Shown in pieces: positions 1-8,374 of a stretch of DNA of 64,000 bases. Made by a program: the position numbers and the translations under genes. Source of the DNA: IDS-8 sp964607425. Its GTDB lineage: Bacteria; Pseudomonadota; Gammaproteobacteria; Steroidobacterales; Woeseiaceae. Within the stretch, counting starts at the first letter, position 1. Every line of letters begins with the position of its first letter. A model generated the notes under the pieces. That model did no database searches, had not been told where the DNA came from, and saw nothing but the letters and a program-made list of their open reading frames with translations. Location: positions 58,169 through 122,168 of the forward strand of contig CAZSKQ010000001.1 in NCBI GenBank assembly GCA_964607425.1. The letters are read 5' to 3'.

Positions 1-1320
1 TTCCCGCGGGTAGAACGTCTGGCTGCCCATGGAGGCGACCAGCAGTGCAAGTACGAGCGACAGGGTTACCCCGCCGATCGCCACCGCAAACTTGTCGCTT
101 TCATCCCTGAACAGCCGCAGAGACATGCGCACAACGAAGAAATAAAACAGGAATACGGGAATGAACCCGATGATCCCGTTGTCGAAAATCCATTGCAGGT
201 ACGCGTTGTGCGGATGCGGGAACGACTCACCGTATTCGAGGAACAGGAACGTGGAGAGTCCGGTGCGCTTCATGGCTTCCATGCCATAGCCCAGGAGAGG
301 CGCTTCGTAAATTTTCTCCAGCACGAATGTCCAGGCGAAGGTGCGACCGGCCGTGACGGTGTACATGTGCGGTCCGTCCTCATCGGCGTATTGCAGCGAT
401 TCGATGTTGACGTTGGTATCGATCGAATTTTCGGTAAAGCCCTGCAGCATGCGTTCCTTGACGGCCGGCACGAAAGCGATGATGAGCGCCATTGCAATGG
501 GCGCAAGCACGATGACCTTCTTCCATTTGAAGAACCCGAAGAACATGGCTATCGCGACCCAGGTGGCAAAGCCCATGCGGCCGCCGGTAAGCGCCATGCC
601 GAAGAACACGACGCCGGCAAAGAAGATCGCCATGTTGAACAGGAACCGCGATTCCGGCAACCCGCGAGCGCAGAAAATCGCCCAGCTTGCCCCGGCGAGG
701 AGCATCGACATGTTCACGCGGTGATAACCGATCTCGTTCACGAGAATCTTCAGCGCCCGGTCTCCCAGGTCACTGCCGCTCGCCAGCGCCGACAGCGGCA
801 TCCACCGGATGACCTGTATGGCCAGCAGCACGTAGACCGCAAGCACGCAGTAGACGCCCAGCCGAAATCGCTGCTCGGAGCGGCAGCCGTCGAACAGCAG
901 CAGGCCCGGAACGACCCACTTCATCGAGTTGATTATGTGCTCGCTGACATATTCCAGCACCGAAGGTTCCGGGGTATTGAATATCCGCGCCTCTTCATAC
1001 AGCGGGCCCATGTCGAATACCAACCGGAGAAAGGAAATGCCTATGATCAGGAAGTACACGATGAGCAGGTTCCGGACGTTCTTCGGCATGTCCCATTTGA
1101 GACCTTCGCGGCCGCGGGTCGCCGCCCAGGCGAGCACGATAACCAGCAGGAGGATGTTCCAGGGATTCAGGCCCTGCACTCCCATGACCGACTTCGGGAA
1201 ATCGGGGTGCTCTACTACCGCCATCAGGAGGATCAGGCCGCACAGCGCCTTGTACCAGTCCCGCCAGGAGTAAACCGCCAGGAAGGCTATGAGCATCCAG
1301 AGAAGGGTTGTTCGGATCAT
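1..1320 (-). CDS. O-antigen ligase/polymerase family membrane protein, partial (3' end outside window)
   Basis: Reading the minus strand from the ATG at 1318-1320 gives 440 codons with no stop before the left edge, so the gene is cut. The product is strongly hydrophobic with about ten membrane segments. It starts MIRTTLLWMLIAFLAVYSW and carries the loop FPHPHNAYLQWIFDNGI, the His-containing periplasmic motif typical of the Wzy_C/WaaL family. It would polymerise or ligate an undecaprenyl-linked glycan at the periplasmic face. It lies 22 bases downstream of the WecG-like gene and shares its strand, so it probably belongs to the same operon. Whether it acts as ligase or polymerase cannot be decided from sequence. 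Confidence 0.85.
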   Translation of the reverse strand, partial: MIRTTLLWMLIAFLAVYSWRDWYKALCGLILLMAVVEHPDFPKSVMGVQGLNPWNILLLVIVLAWAATRGREGLKWDMPKNVRNLLIVYFLIIGISFLRLVFDMGPLYEEARIFNTPEPSVLEYVSEHIINSMKWVVPGLLLFDGCRSEQRFRLGVYCVLAVYVLLAIQVIRWMPLSALASGSDLGDRALKILVNEIGYHRVNMSMLLAGASWAIFCARGLPESRFLFNMAIFFAGVVFFGMALTGGRMGFATWVAIAMFFGFFKWKKVIVLAPIAMALIIAFVPAVKERMLQGFTENSIDTNVNIESLQYADEDGPHMYTVTAGRTFAWTFVLEKIYEAPLLGYGMEAMKRTGLSTFLFLEYGESFPHPHNAYLQWIFDNGIIGFIPVFLFYFFVVRMSLRLFRDESDKFAVAIGGVTLSLVLALLVASMGSQTFYPRE

Positions 1321-1342
1321 TGCGACCTGTCCCGGTGCACGA

Positions 1343-2149
1343 TCATGCTTGCGGGGCGCGCTTGAGTTTTTCCGATAGCACCATCCTGAGGAAAATCGAG
1401 TTCGTGACGAGGTAGCGCTTCCACAGCCGTCGCGGTTCCTGCTTGACCCGGTACAGCCACTCGAGTCCCAGCCGCTGCCAGGCGACCGGCGCCCGCGTCA
1501 CTACACCCGCCACCACGTCGAAGGACCCACCCACACCGTGTACGACCGGCACGTCCATGGTATCGGCCCAGCGGGCCATGAAGCGCTCCTTCTTGGGCGA
1601 CGTCATCGCAACAAACAAGACGTCGGCGCGGGCGTCCCTGATCCTCTCCGCAACCGCATGCTCCTCGTGCTCGCTGAAGTATCCGTGCTGGCTTCCGGCG
1701 ATGACGACGCCCGGGTAGCATGCCGCGAATATCCCGCAGACCTTGTCCAGTACTTCCTGCGTCGCACCGAGGCAATACACGCGGTAGTGCTCCTCGCGCC
1801 CCTGCTCGAGGATGGCGGTCATCAGGTCGATGCCGGCAACCCGCTCCGGCAGCGGCCGCTTCAGGATCCGGCTCGCCCACACCACCGACATGCCGTCCGC
1901 ATAAATAACGTCGGACTCCGTGACCGCCGCACCCAGCTCCGGGTCGCGCCGCATGTTCACGATCTTGGCTGCATTGACTACGCCAATGTGGAGGTGCCGA
2001 CGGCGGCGGATCGCGTCATGCACGCGCGCGAGGGCCTGGCTCATCGTTTCCGCGCAGATATCGACGCCGAAGAGCCGCTGAACTGCCGGCGGTGCCGGCG
2101 CGGCGCCCCGGGGCGGAAGATCCTTCTCGAGCGGAGTGGCAGCGGACAT
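1343..2149 (-). CDS. WecG/TagA/CpsF-family glycosyltransferase (GT26)
   Basis: 268 residues. The start is set by the ATG at 2147-2149, which shares one base with the TGA of the upstream transferase gene; the reading frame extends further upstream but without family similarity. GT26 signatures are NAAKIVNMRRDP, ADGMSVVWASR, GVGGSFDVVAG and LGLEWLYRVKQEPRR near the C-terminus. Family members transfer N-acetylmannosamine or its uronic acid from the UDP-sugar to a lipid-linked N-acetylglucosamine at the inner membrane. A UDP-ManNAc-forming epimerase (wecB) is present at 16542, which fits a ManNAc-type donor, but the substrate is inferred. Confidence 0.9.
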   Translation of the reverse strand: MSAATPLEKDLPPRGAAPAPPAVQRLFGVDICAETMSQALARVHDAIRRRRHLHIGVVNAAKIVNMRRDPELGAAVTESDVIYADGMSVVWASRILKRPLPERVAGIDLMTAILEQGREEHYRVYCLGATQEVLDKVCGIFAACYPGVVIAGSQHGYFSEHEEHAVAERIRDARADVLFVAMTSPKKERFMARWADTMDVPVVHGVGGSFDVVAGVVTRAPVAWQRLGLEWLYRVKQEPRRLWKRYLVTNSIFLRMVLSEKLKRAPQA

Positions 2150-3561
2150 CAGACGGCACCGCTCCCTTTGAGGACGGACGGTATGGTCCAGAAAAGGATC
2201 TTGAGGTCGAGCCAGAAGGAGGAGTTGTCGATGTAATCCAGGTCGAGCTTCAGCCATTGATCGAAATCGAGATTGCTGCGACCGGAAACCTGCCAGATGC
2301 ATGTCAAACCCGGGCGCACGCTGAAGCGCTTGCGCTGGATGCCGCGATCGAAGCGCGAGACGTCCCTGACGGACATGGGTCGGGGTCCGACAAGACTCAT
2401 GTGGCCGCACAGGACGTTGATGAGCTGCGGGAGCTCATCGAGGCTGGAGCGGCGGAGAAACCGGCCGATGCGGGTAATCCGCGGATCGTTCCGGATCTTG
2501 AAGTTCGGCCCCTGCACTTCGTTGAGGTGCTCGACTTCCTCCATGCGCTCTTCAGCATCCGCCGTCATGCTCCGGAACTTGAACATCCTGAAGCGCCGCT
2601 TCTGCAGCCCCACTCGCTCCTGCGTGAAGAACACCGGCCCGGGCGAGTCGAGCTTGATCGCGAGGGCGATCGCGGCAAACAGCGGGGCCATCAAGGGAAC
2701 AAATGCGAGTACCACCAGGATATCGAAGATTCGCTTGGCGATCATCGCGTTCTCCGATCGCGCGATCGGCTCGAAGGTAAGAAGCGGAATGCCCTTCACC
2801 AGCGTGTAATAAATCCTGCCGGCATCGAAATCGTACAGGTCGGCCATGAATCGCAGCTTCACGCCCTCTTCGCGGCATGCATCGACAATTGCCTGCACGT
2901 CGCCAACCATCGCCCGCGGGACCGCGACGATTACCTCATCCACGACGTTCTGCTCGAGGACGCGCGATATTTCGCTCACGTCACCGAGGATCCTGTCGTC
3001 TTTCCGCCGCCCGGCGCAACGCCCTTCGGGATCCAGGAAGCCGACGATCGAAACGCCCCATTCGAGCTCTTCCTGCAGGCGCGCCGCCATCATACGCGCT
3101 CGTCGGCCGGAACCCACCACGAGGACCCGCACGAAGTTGTGCAGCTTCTCCTTTCGCCGGTCGAAGTACCACCAGATGATGAACGCCCGAGCCGAAACGA
3201 GGATCGCCGAGTTGGCGAGAAAATAGCCGACGGTCACGAAACGGCTGACGAAAGTGAGCTTCAGGACGAAGATCAGGCTCATCAGTATTATGAGCAGAAG
3301 CGTCTGCTCGCGCAACAGCATCCAGATTTGCTGACCCGGCGAGAGCAGATTCAGCGACGGCTTCTGGTTGGACCACAGCCGCAGTACCGAGAAGATAGCG
3401 AGGATGAGCGGCAGGCAACGCAGGTGGGCGCCATGATCGCTGTCATGCCCCGGAATCAGGGAATTGTGCAACTCCAGGACAATGAGGAACGACAACGTGC
3501 TGATAAGGAAATCCAGCACGAATAACAGCCGAGTAAAGTAATCTGATTTTTCGTGAAACAC
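2149..3561 (-). CDS. Undecaprenyl-phosphate sugar-1-phosphate transferase (exopolysaccharide polyprenyl glycosylphosphotransferase)
   Basis: 470 residues. The N-terminal third has several membrane helices, followed by a CoA-binding-like segment (VLVVGSGRRARMMAARLQEE) and a C-terminal bacterial sugar transferase domain. That domain shows KRIFDILVVLA, LDSPGPVFFTQERVG, MFKFRSM, DELPQLINVL, GPRP and the RPGLTCIWQVSGRS signature. It would start the repeat unit by moving a sugar-1-phosphate onto undecaprenyl phosphate at the cytoplasmic face. Its stop overlaps the GT26 start by one base, so the two are translationally linked. This is one of two initiating enzymes in the window; the WbpL-like protein at 19820 is the other. 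Confidence 0.93.
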   Translation of the reverse strand: MFHEKSDYFTRLLFVLDFLISTLSFLIVLELHNSLIPGHDSDHGAHLRCLPLILAIFSVLRLWSNQKPSLNLLSPGQQIWMLLREQTLLLIILMSLIFVLKLTFVSRFVTVGYFLANSAILVSARAFIIWWYFDRRKEKLHNFVRVLVVGSGRRARMMAARLQEELEWGVSIVGFLDPEGRCAGRRKDDRILGDVSEISRVLEQNVVDEVIVAVPRAMVGDVQAIVDACREEGVKLRFMADLYDFDAGRIYYTLVKGIPLLTFEPIARSENAMIAKRIFDILVVLAFVPLMAPLFAAIALAIKLDSPGPVFFTQERVGLQKRRFRMFKFRSMTADAEERMEEVEHLNEVQGPNFKIRNDPRITRIGRFLRRSSLDELPQLINVLCGHMSLVGPRPMSVRDVSRFDRGIQRKRFSVRPGLTCIWQVSGRSNLDFDQWLKLDLDYIDNSSFWLDLKILFWTIPSVLKGSGAV

Positions 3562-3625
3562 CGGTTGTACCTTTTGCCCGGCAGGCGGCCGGGCGATGCC
3601 GTTCTTTACTATCGATCAGCCGACA

Positions 3626-4936
3626 TCATCTTGCCCACGCAGGGGTGTACGTGAGCGTCAAATCGCCCCGATTCTCATCGAACTCGTTGAGCGTGTCATT
3701 CGAATCGCGGGACGTGTTCGTGTAGTAGAGTGCCAGCGACATCGATGGCGTCAGCCGCAGCCCAACCCCGGCCGTTACCTGCACCGTATCGTCATCGCGG
3801 TTCAAGTTGGCGAACTCTCGCCGGTACAGCCGCAGCTCTCCGGTGACAAAGAGGCTGCGTGTCAGGTCACGCTGGCCGTAAAGGTCGACAAACATGTCTT
3901 CCCGATCCAGCTCGCGCTGCAGCTCGTACTCCTGCTCACTTGCACCGACCCTGAAGACGAGCGTCGTCCGGTCGCCGGTAAAGTTATAGCCGACGTCGAC
4001 GTTGCGCAGAAGGAACGGCGAGCCGTTCTCCGTAAAATCGCCGATGGAATCGATGTCGCGCGTAATATCCTGCTGGTACCGGAACACACTGCCCTGGTCG
4101 GCGAACTGCCGCCCGACGTTCAATGTGAATTGCGAGCGAACCGAAAGCTGCCGAATCCAGGACACGTTGAAACGCACGCCGTCGGCGGTCTCGGACAGGA
4201 TCTCCTGTTCCGTGTATCCCGACTCCACGGAGAAGGTATTACGGCCCGCTTCCGCTTCATAAAGAAGATAGGCGCTCCGGCGTTCGTACTCCGGTGTGAT
4301 CCCGTTGTCGAATTCGATTTTTTCGACTTCCAGGTTGAGTGACAGCATGTGATCACGGCGAACCTCGCGGCCGAGCCAGAAACGCGCGCCGCGCCGATCG
4401 TTGTCGAACGGCCTCGTTTCATAATCCATTTGCGAGTATCGAAGTGCTATGCCGGACTCGTTGCGGCCCAGCCGCAGCAGCGAGATATCCGGCCCGGTCG
4501 TAAAGAAGTTCAGGTTCTCCCAGTTCTCCGGCCGCGCCGGCAGGAACGGATCGAACAAGGCGCGACCGTAATTTTCCTGGACGAACCAGGTAAGCCGGTC
4601 CTCGATGAGATTGACGTTCACCAGCGCATCCACCGCCGCGACGAGCTCGCCGTCGTAGGTATTGTCGAGGTATTCGTAATAATCGAGCGTCCCGCGTACG
4701 TCGGCCGCGAGCCTTCGTGTGTTTTCGGTCAGCGCCAGGAATATACCGGTGTGCGCGATCGTCTCGTCCACGGCGCCTTCCGGTACGCGATTGATGTTAT
4801 CGCTGTAGCCGACCCCCAGTGAATAGGCTGCTTCCGTTTCCACCGCCGCGGCCGTTGCACCGAACAGGAGGGTTGCGGGCAACCAGCCGCACAGCAGCAA
4901 AGCCTTCCACGCATTGTTCGGAGTGAGGCGTTTCAT
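3626..4936 (-). CDS. Outer-membrane beta-barrel protein of the XrtA-type exopolysaccharide locus (EpsL-like)
   Basis: 436 residues from the ATG at 4934-4936, which has a GGGAGA ribosome site upstream; a longer in-frame start adds 13 residues of little value. A signal peptide (MKRLTPNNAWKALLLCGW, then cleavage near TAAAVE) precedes alternating polar/hydrophobic strands rich in aromatic residues. The protein ends in strands such as GDLTLTYTPAWAR. Size, position beside the chain-length and kinase genes, and the N-terminal 'YSLGVGYSDNINR' strand match the PEP-CTERM-locus-associated barrel family. The likely role is passage or secretion of the glycan through the outer membrane; no direct activity is known from sequence. 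Confidence 0.75.
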   Translation of the reverse strand: MKRLTPNNAWKALLLCGWLPATLLFGATAAAVETEAAYSLGVGYSDNINRVPEGAVDETIAHTGIFLALTENTRRLAADVRGTLDYYEYLDNTYDGELVAAVDALVNVNLIEDRLTWFVQENYGRALFDPFLPARPENWENLNFFTTGPDISLLRLGRNESGIALRYSQMDYETRPFDNDRRGARFWLGREVRRDHMLSLNLEVEKIEFDNGITPEYERRSAYLLYEAEAGRNTFSVESGYTEQEILSETADGVRFNVSWIRQLSVRSQFTLNVGRQFADQGSVFRYQQDITRDIDSIGDFTENGSPFLLRNVDVGYNFTGDRTTLVFRVGASEQEYELQRELDREDMFVDLYGQRDLTRSLFVTGELRLYRREFANLNRDDDTVQVTAGVGLRLTPSMSLALYYTNTSRDSNDTLNEFDENRGDLTLTYTPAWAR

Positions 4937-4984
4937 GATTTCGCTTCTCCCCTGCCGGCCGCCGCTTCGCGCCACCGCTCGGCA

Positions 4985-5875
4985 TCAATACTGAAAATCG
5001 CCATAGGGACTGGCACTGCCGTAACGCGGCACTATGGCGTCGCTGGTCGATTTGTTCAGCACGAGATTGACCGGCTTCTCCTCTCCCAGCGTGATAACGG
5101 CCTCCGCAACGGCCGCTTTCGGCGTCTTTTCGGCGCCCACGACGAACACGATCTGCCCGGCAATCTCGGCCAGCACCTTCGATTCGCTGGTCTGGATCAG
5201 CGGGGGCGAGTCGAACAGGACGATGCGATTGGGGTCCGCGGTCCCGAGCTGTTTCATCAGGCGGTCCATACGCGAGCTGGCGAACAGCTCCGTTGCATTC
5301 GCCCGCGGCTCTCCGGCGGGGAGAATGGACAGGCCCGGCAAATCGGTATCGAAGATGACCGAGTTGAGTCCCAGGCCGTCATGCTCCAGCAGGTCGAGCA
5401 GTCCCGGTTCGTCCTTCAGGCCGAACATCTCGCTGGTGTGCGGTTTGGCGACGTCCGCATCCACCAGGAGCACGGTGTGGTCGCGCTCCTGCGCCATGCT
5501 GCGGGCGAGGTTGCAGGCAATGAATGTCTTGCCCTCGCCGGAGATGGCACTTGTCACGACGATCAGGTTGCCGGCCGCCACGGCCCCGGCACGCCTGCCG
5601 AAGGCCTGCGCTACCAAAGGGCGCTTGATATCGCGGATCTGGCGCGCGATCAGTTGGTCATCGCTGACCGGCGCCAGCAAACCGCCGTCCCGCAGCGCCT
5701 GCCAGTCGATCTCCAGCCGGCGCCGGATCGATCGCACATCGGTAGCGCCGCCGTGGGTGGAAGAATGCGGGCCGAGCACGGTATTTGGCGTGGTAGCGGC
5801 CAGCGACTCCGCCGAACCCAGTTGTTCGTCCCTTGCCGCCTTCGCTTTGCGCAATGCTTCCTGGATGAGGCTCAT
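4985..5875 (-). CDS. XrtA-type tyrosine autokinase (BY-kinase / CpsD-like)
   Basis: 296 residues from the ATG at 5873-5875 (MSLIQEALRKAKAAR), a start characteristic of this family; the frame stays open upstream into the preceding gene. It shows Walker A SAISGEGKT, Walker A' VLLVDADVAKPH and Walker B IVLFDSPPL. The C-terminus is tyrosine-containing (RYGSASPYGDFQY) and is the expected autophosphorylation tail. These kinases cycle phosphorylation with the neighbouring chain-length protein to control polymer assembly. There are 19 bases between the chain-length stop and this start. It lacks the membrane domain of Wzc, which is supplied by the separate upstream gene. Confidence 0.92.
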   Translation of the reverse strand: MSLIQEALRKAKAARDEQLGSAESLAATTPNTVLGPHSSTHGGATDVRSIRRRLEIDWQALRDGGLLAPVSDDQLIARQIRDIKRPLVAQAFGRRAGAVAAGNLIVVTSAISGEGKTFIACNLARSMAQERDHTVLLVDADVAKPHTSEMFGLKDEPGLLDLLEHDGLGLNSVIFDTDLPGLSILPAGEPRANATELFASSRMDRLMKQLGTADPNRIVLFDSPPLIQTSESKVLAEIAGQIVFVVGAEKTPKAAVAEAVITLGEEKPVNLVLNKSTSDAIVPRYGSASPYGDFQY

Positions 5876-5894
5876 GCGATTACCAAAGCTCCTG

Positions 5895-7487
5895 TCATGC
5901 GCCGGCCTGCCCGAGCAGGTCGCGGAGCAAACGCACACCCGGCTCCTGCAGCAGCAGGACGCCGGCAAAAAGCATGATCAATGCACCCGTCGCGGCCGCG
6001 AACGACAGCAGGTCGGCATGACGCGCGCGGCGCCGCTCGCCCAGCAGCGTCATAGTGACCTGGCCCAGCACCGGCCTGCCGAGGAACTGGCGCAGGGTCT
6101 CGACGTCGTGGAAAACCGGCTGCGCCCGGTTCAGCACGACCGCGAGCCCGCCGGCGCTGCCGAGGCCGAATATCAGGACACCGAACAGCAACAGGGTGCG
6201 CTTCGGGCCGACCGGCTCGGCGCTCACGGTGGGAGGGGCCGTCACGTTGAAAATGACCACGTCGCTCTCTTCGTCGACCTTGCCCATGCGTTCCCGCTCC
6301 TTCTGGAGCAGGATCTCGCTGTACAGCGCGCGGTACTGGTCGTAGTCGCGATTGAGCGCGGCGAGCTGCGCCTCGACCTCCGGGATAGTGTTGATCTGCT
6401 CGCGCAGCCGTTCCACCGCGGCCCTGTGCTGCTGGATCTGGCTCTCCAGCGTGACGATCTTCACGCTGGATTCGTTCAATGCGATCTGTGCCGTCTGGTA
6501 GACGGGATTGGTCGAGTTCGCTACGCCTTCCATCCCGCCGCTGATTTGCGCCATTGCCGCCAGCTGCGCCTGCTGCTGGGCATAGAGCTGCTCGAGCTGC
6601 TCTGTGACGGCGACGACGTCCGGATGCTGCTCGGTAAACGTCAGCAGCAGGTTCGCGCGCTGGTTCTCGAGTTCCTTGATGCGGGCGGCCGTCGTGTTGC
6701 CGGGCACCACGGGACCGGCCGCACCGTCCTCGGCCTGCGGCAGGTACGGTTTTTCCGACTGCAGCTGACGGCGCAACTCGCTGCGGCGATCGATCTCGAT
6801 CTGCAGGTCACTTTCGACCTGGTTCAGCTTCCCCAGCTCGGCCTGCAGCCGCTCGAACACACCGCCGCTCTCGCCGGGCAGCAGGCCCACGTTCTTCTTC
6901 TTGAAGTCCGCGAGGCGGCGCTCGGCCGTTGCGAGCTGGTTCTCATAGTAGGAAAGCTGGTGCTCGAGGTAATTGTCCACCTGCTCCGTACCGCGCTCCT
7001 TCAGCTTGAGGACGTCCTCCACGAACGAATTGAGCAGCGTTTTGACGACGGCAAGCGCCATCTGCGGATCGTGGTCCTCGAAGGTGATCGTGTAGAGATT
7101 GCTCGACTGGCTCGACCGGCCACTGTCGATCTGGATTTTTTCCCTGAGCGCGGTATACAGCGCGGCCGATTCCTCGGGGTTCTGCGCCCGCTTATCCAGC
7201 CCGGTTTCCTCTGCCACGCGCTGCAGCTGCGGCAAGGCGAGCATGGCCTGGCGCACGACGAAGACGCGGGCACCGACACCCGGCGATACCCCGACCTGCC
7301 CCATCACCTCGGCAAGCCGTGACTGCGCATCCACGTAGACCTGCGCGTGGGCCTCGTAGATGTTCGGCATCGAGTACACCACCAGCCAGCCGACGGCGCA
7401 TATGCCCCAGGCCACTGCCAACGCCAGCCAGCGGAAGCGCCAGGCGCCTTTTATTTCGTTGCGCAGGATGTGCAGTAGTTCATGCAT
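5895..7487 (-). CDS. Polysaccharide chain-length determinant, long XrtA type (Wzz-like)
   Basis: 530 residues. An N-terminal membrane helix (FRWLALAVAWGICAVGWLVVYSM) is followed by a Wzz domain (MPNIYEAHAQVYVDAQS). A long coiled-coil central region covers roughly residues 180-410, with many Glu/Gln/Leu/Arg heptads. A C-terminal helix pair lies near residues 425-520 (TLLLFGVLIFGLGSAGGLAVV and LLSFAAATGALIMLFAGVLLL). It is much longer than enteric Wzz (about 330 residues), as is usual for the PEP-CTERM-locus family. Its ATG overlaps the exporter stop (ATGA), and it precedes its partner kinase. Confidence 0.92.
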   Translation of the reverse strand: MHELLHILRNEIKGAWRFRWLALAVAWGICAVGWLVVYSMPNIYEAHAQVYVDAQSRLAEVMGQVGVSPGVGARVFVVRQAMLALPQLQRVAEETGLDKRAQNPEESAALYTALREKIQIDSGRSSQSSNLYTITFEDHDPQMALAVVKTLLNSFVEDVLKLKERGTEQVDNYLEHQLSYYENQLATAERRLADFKKKNVGLLPGESGGVFERLQAELGKLNQVESDLQIEIDRRSELRRQLQSEKPYLPQAEDGAAGPVVPGNTTAARIKELENQRANLLLTFTEQHPDVVAVTEQLEQLYAQQQAQLAAMAQISGGMEGVANSTNPVYQTAQIALNESSVKIVTLESQIQQHRAAVERLREQINTIPEVEAQLAALNRDYDQYRALYSEILLQKERERMGKVDEESDVVIFNVTAPPTVSAEPVGPKRTLLLFGVLIFGLGSAGGLAVVLNRAQPVFHDVETLRQFLGRPVLGQVTMTLLGERRRARHADLLSFAAATGALIMLFAGVLLLQEPGVRLLRDLLGQAGA

Positions 7488-8116
7488 CAGAATCGGGTCT
7501 CCGGCACCACCAGCACGTCGCCGGCGTACATATTGATGTTTTGGGAGACATCCCCCTGCAGGAGATCGGCCACGTGCACACGGCAGCGGACCTGCTGCCC
7601 GTTCACCGTCCGCACCAGATCCGTGCGATTGCCGGCTGCGAACTCGGTCAACCCGCCGACGGTGACGATGACGTCGAGCACGTTAAGCCCATAGCGGTAC
7701 GAAATGGATTGCGCATTCACGACTTCGCCGATGACCTGGATCTGGTTTGCCGCTCCCTGTCCGGTCACGATGACGCTGACTTCGGGCGTGCGCAGGTACT
7801 CTCCCAGCACCTTCTCCATGTCGTCGGCGAGCTGGGTCGGGGTCTTTCCCGAGGCCTGCATGTCGTCGATGAGCGGAGTGGAGATCCTGCCGTCCGGCCG
7901 GACGGGAATGGAGGTCGACAGCTCCGCGTTCCGCCAAACGACGATTTGCAGCGTATCGCCCGCACCGATGACGTAGTCGGATTCTGCTGTCGGGGGCTCG
8001 GGGCAGTCGGTCGCCCGTACGGTATCGCCACTGCTGGCGCATCCTGCTGCGCCAAGCACCGGCAGCAGCAGCAGCGCTCTCCAATGTTTACCCAAAGCTG
8101 ATCCCATCCCCTGCAC
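7487..8116 (-). CDS. Polysaccharide export outer-membrane lipoprotein (Wza-like, XrtA type)
   Basis: 209 residues. A lipoprotein signal peptide ends in the lipobox LGAAGC (modified Cys near residue 26). A poly_export domain (YVIGAGDTLQIVVWRNAELS, RPDGRISTPLIDDMQASG) follows, and then one SLBB-like repeat (QIQVIGEVVNAQSISY). It should form the outer-membrane exit channel for the first polysaccharide. It is the first gene of an apparently co-transcribed block running down to the left edge. A second in-frame ATG three codons in (8107) is an equally possible start. The short single-SLBB form contrasts with the six-SLBB exporter at 32609. Confidence 0.92.
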   Translation of the reverse strand: MQGMGSALGKHWRALLLLPVLGAAGCASSGDTVRATDCPEPPTAESDYVIGAGDTLQIVVWRNAELSTSIPVRPDGRISTPLIDDMQASGKTPTQLADDMEKVLGEYLRTPEVSVIVTGQGAANQIQVIGEVVNAQSISYRYGLNVLDVIVTVGGLTEFAAGNRTDLVRTVNGQQVRCRVHVADLLQGDVSQNINMYAGDVLVVPETRF

Positions 8117-8317
8117 GATCCCTCACGCAACGAAGCCTTTCAATGGTTGAATTGCCGGCGCGCATAACCGCCTGTCGCGGACCGCCGGGGCAGTGCATCC
8201 TGCTCTCATAGCCTGCGACCGCGCTTGCCGATTGCACGGCGTTCTTTCTTGGCGAGCTGTATTCTAGTCGGAAAATGAGCACTTTGCCCGGAACTGATCG
8301 ACAACCTGGAACTGTGA

Positions 8318-8333
8318 TGCAGCGCAAACTCCA
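8318..8333 (-). promoter_or_regulatory. Candidate sigma-54 (-24/-12) promoter for the exopolysaccharide operon
   Basis: The minus strand reads TGGAGTTTGCGCTGCA, with GG and GC separated by exactly ten bases as in -24/-12 promoters. The -24 half is otherwise a poor match to TGGCAC. It lies about 200 bases upstream of the exporter start, in the 258-base gap between deacetylase and exporter. PrsK/PrsR systems are known to act with RpoN, which makes the site worth recording. The match is weak. Confidence 0.3.
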
Positions 8334-8374
8334 ACACGTGATAAGCCTCCTTCCCGGCGGCGGTCGCGGGGACC

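Noticed and set aside
193..1365. Long plus-strand open frame opposite the O-antigen ligase
   Set aside because: It is the shadow of the minus-strand membrane protein: His/Arg/Glu-rich with no motif, while the minus strand gives a clean membrane protein.
5034..7322. 762-codon plus-strand open frame
   Set aside because: Antisense to the kinase and chain-length genes, both of which have firm family motifs. Long shadow frames are expected at this GC content.
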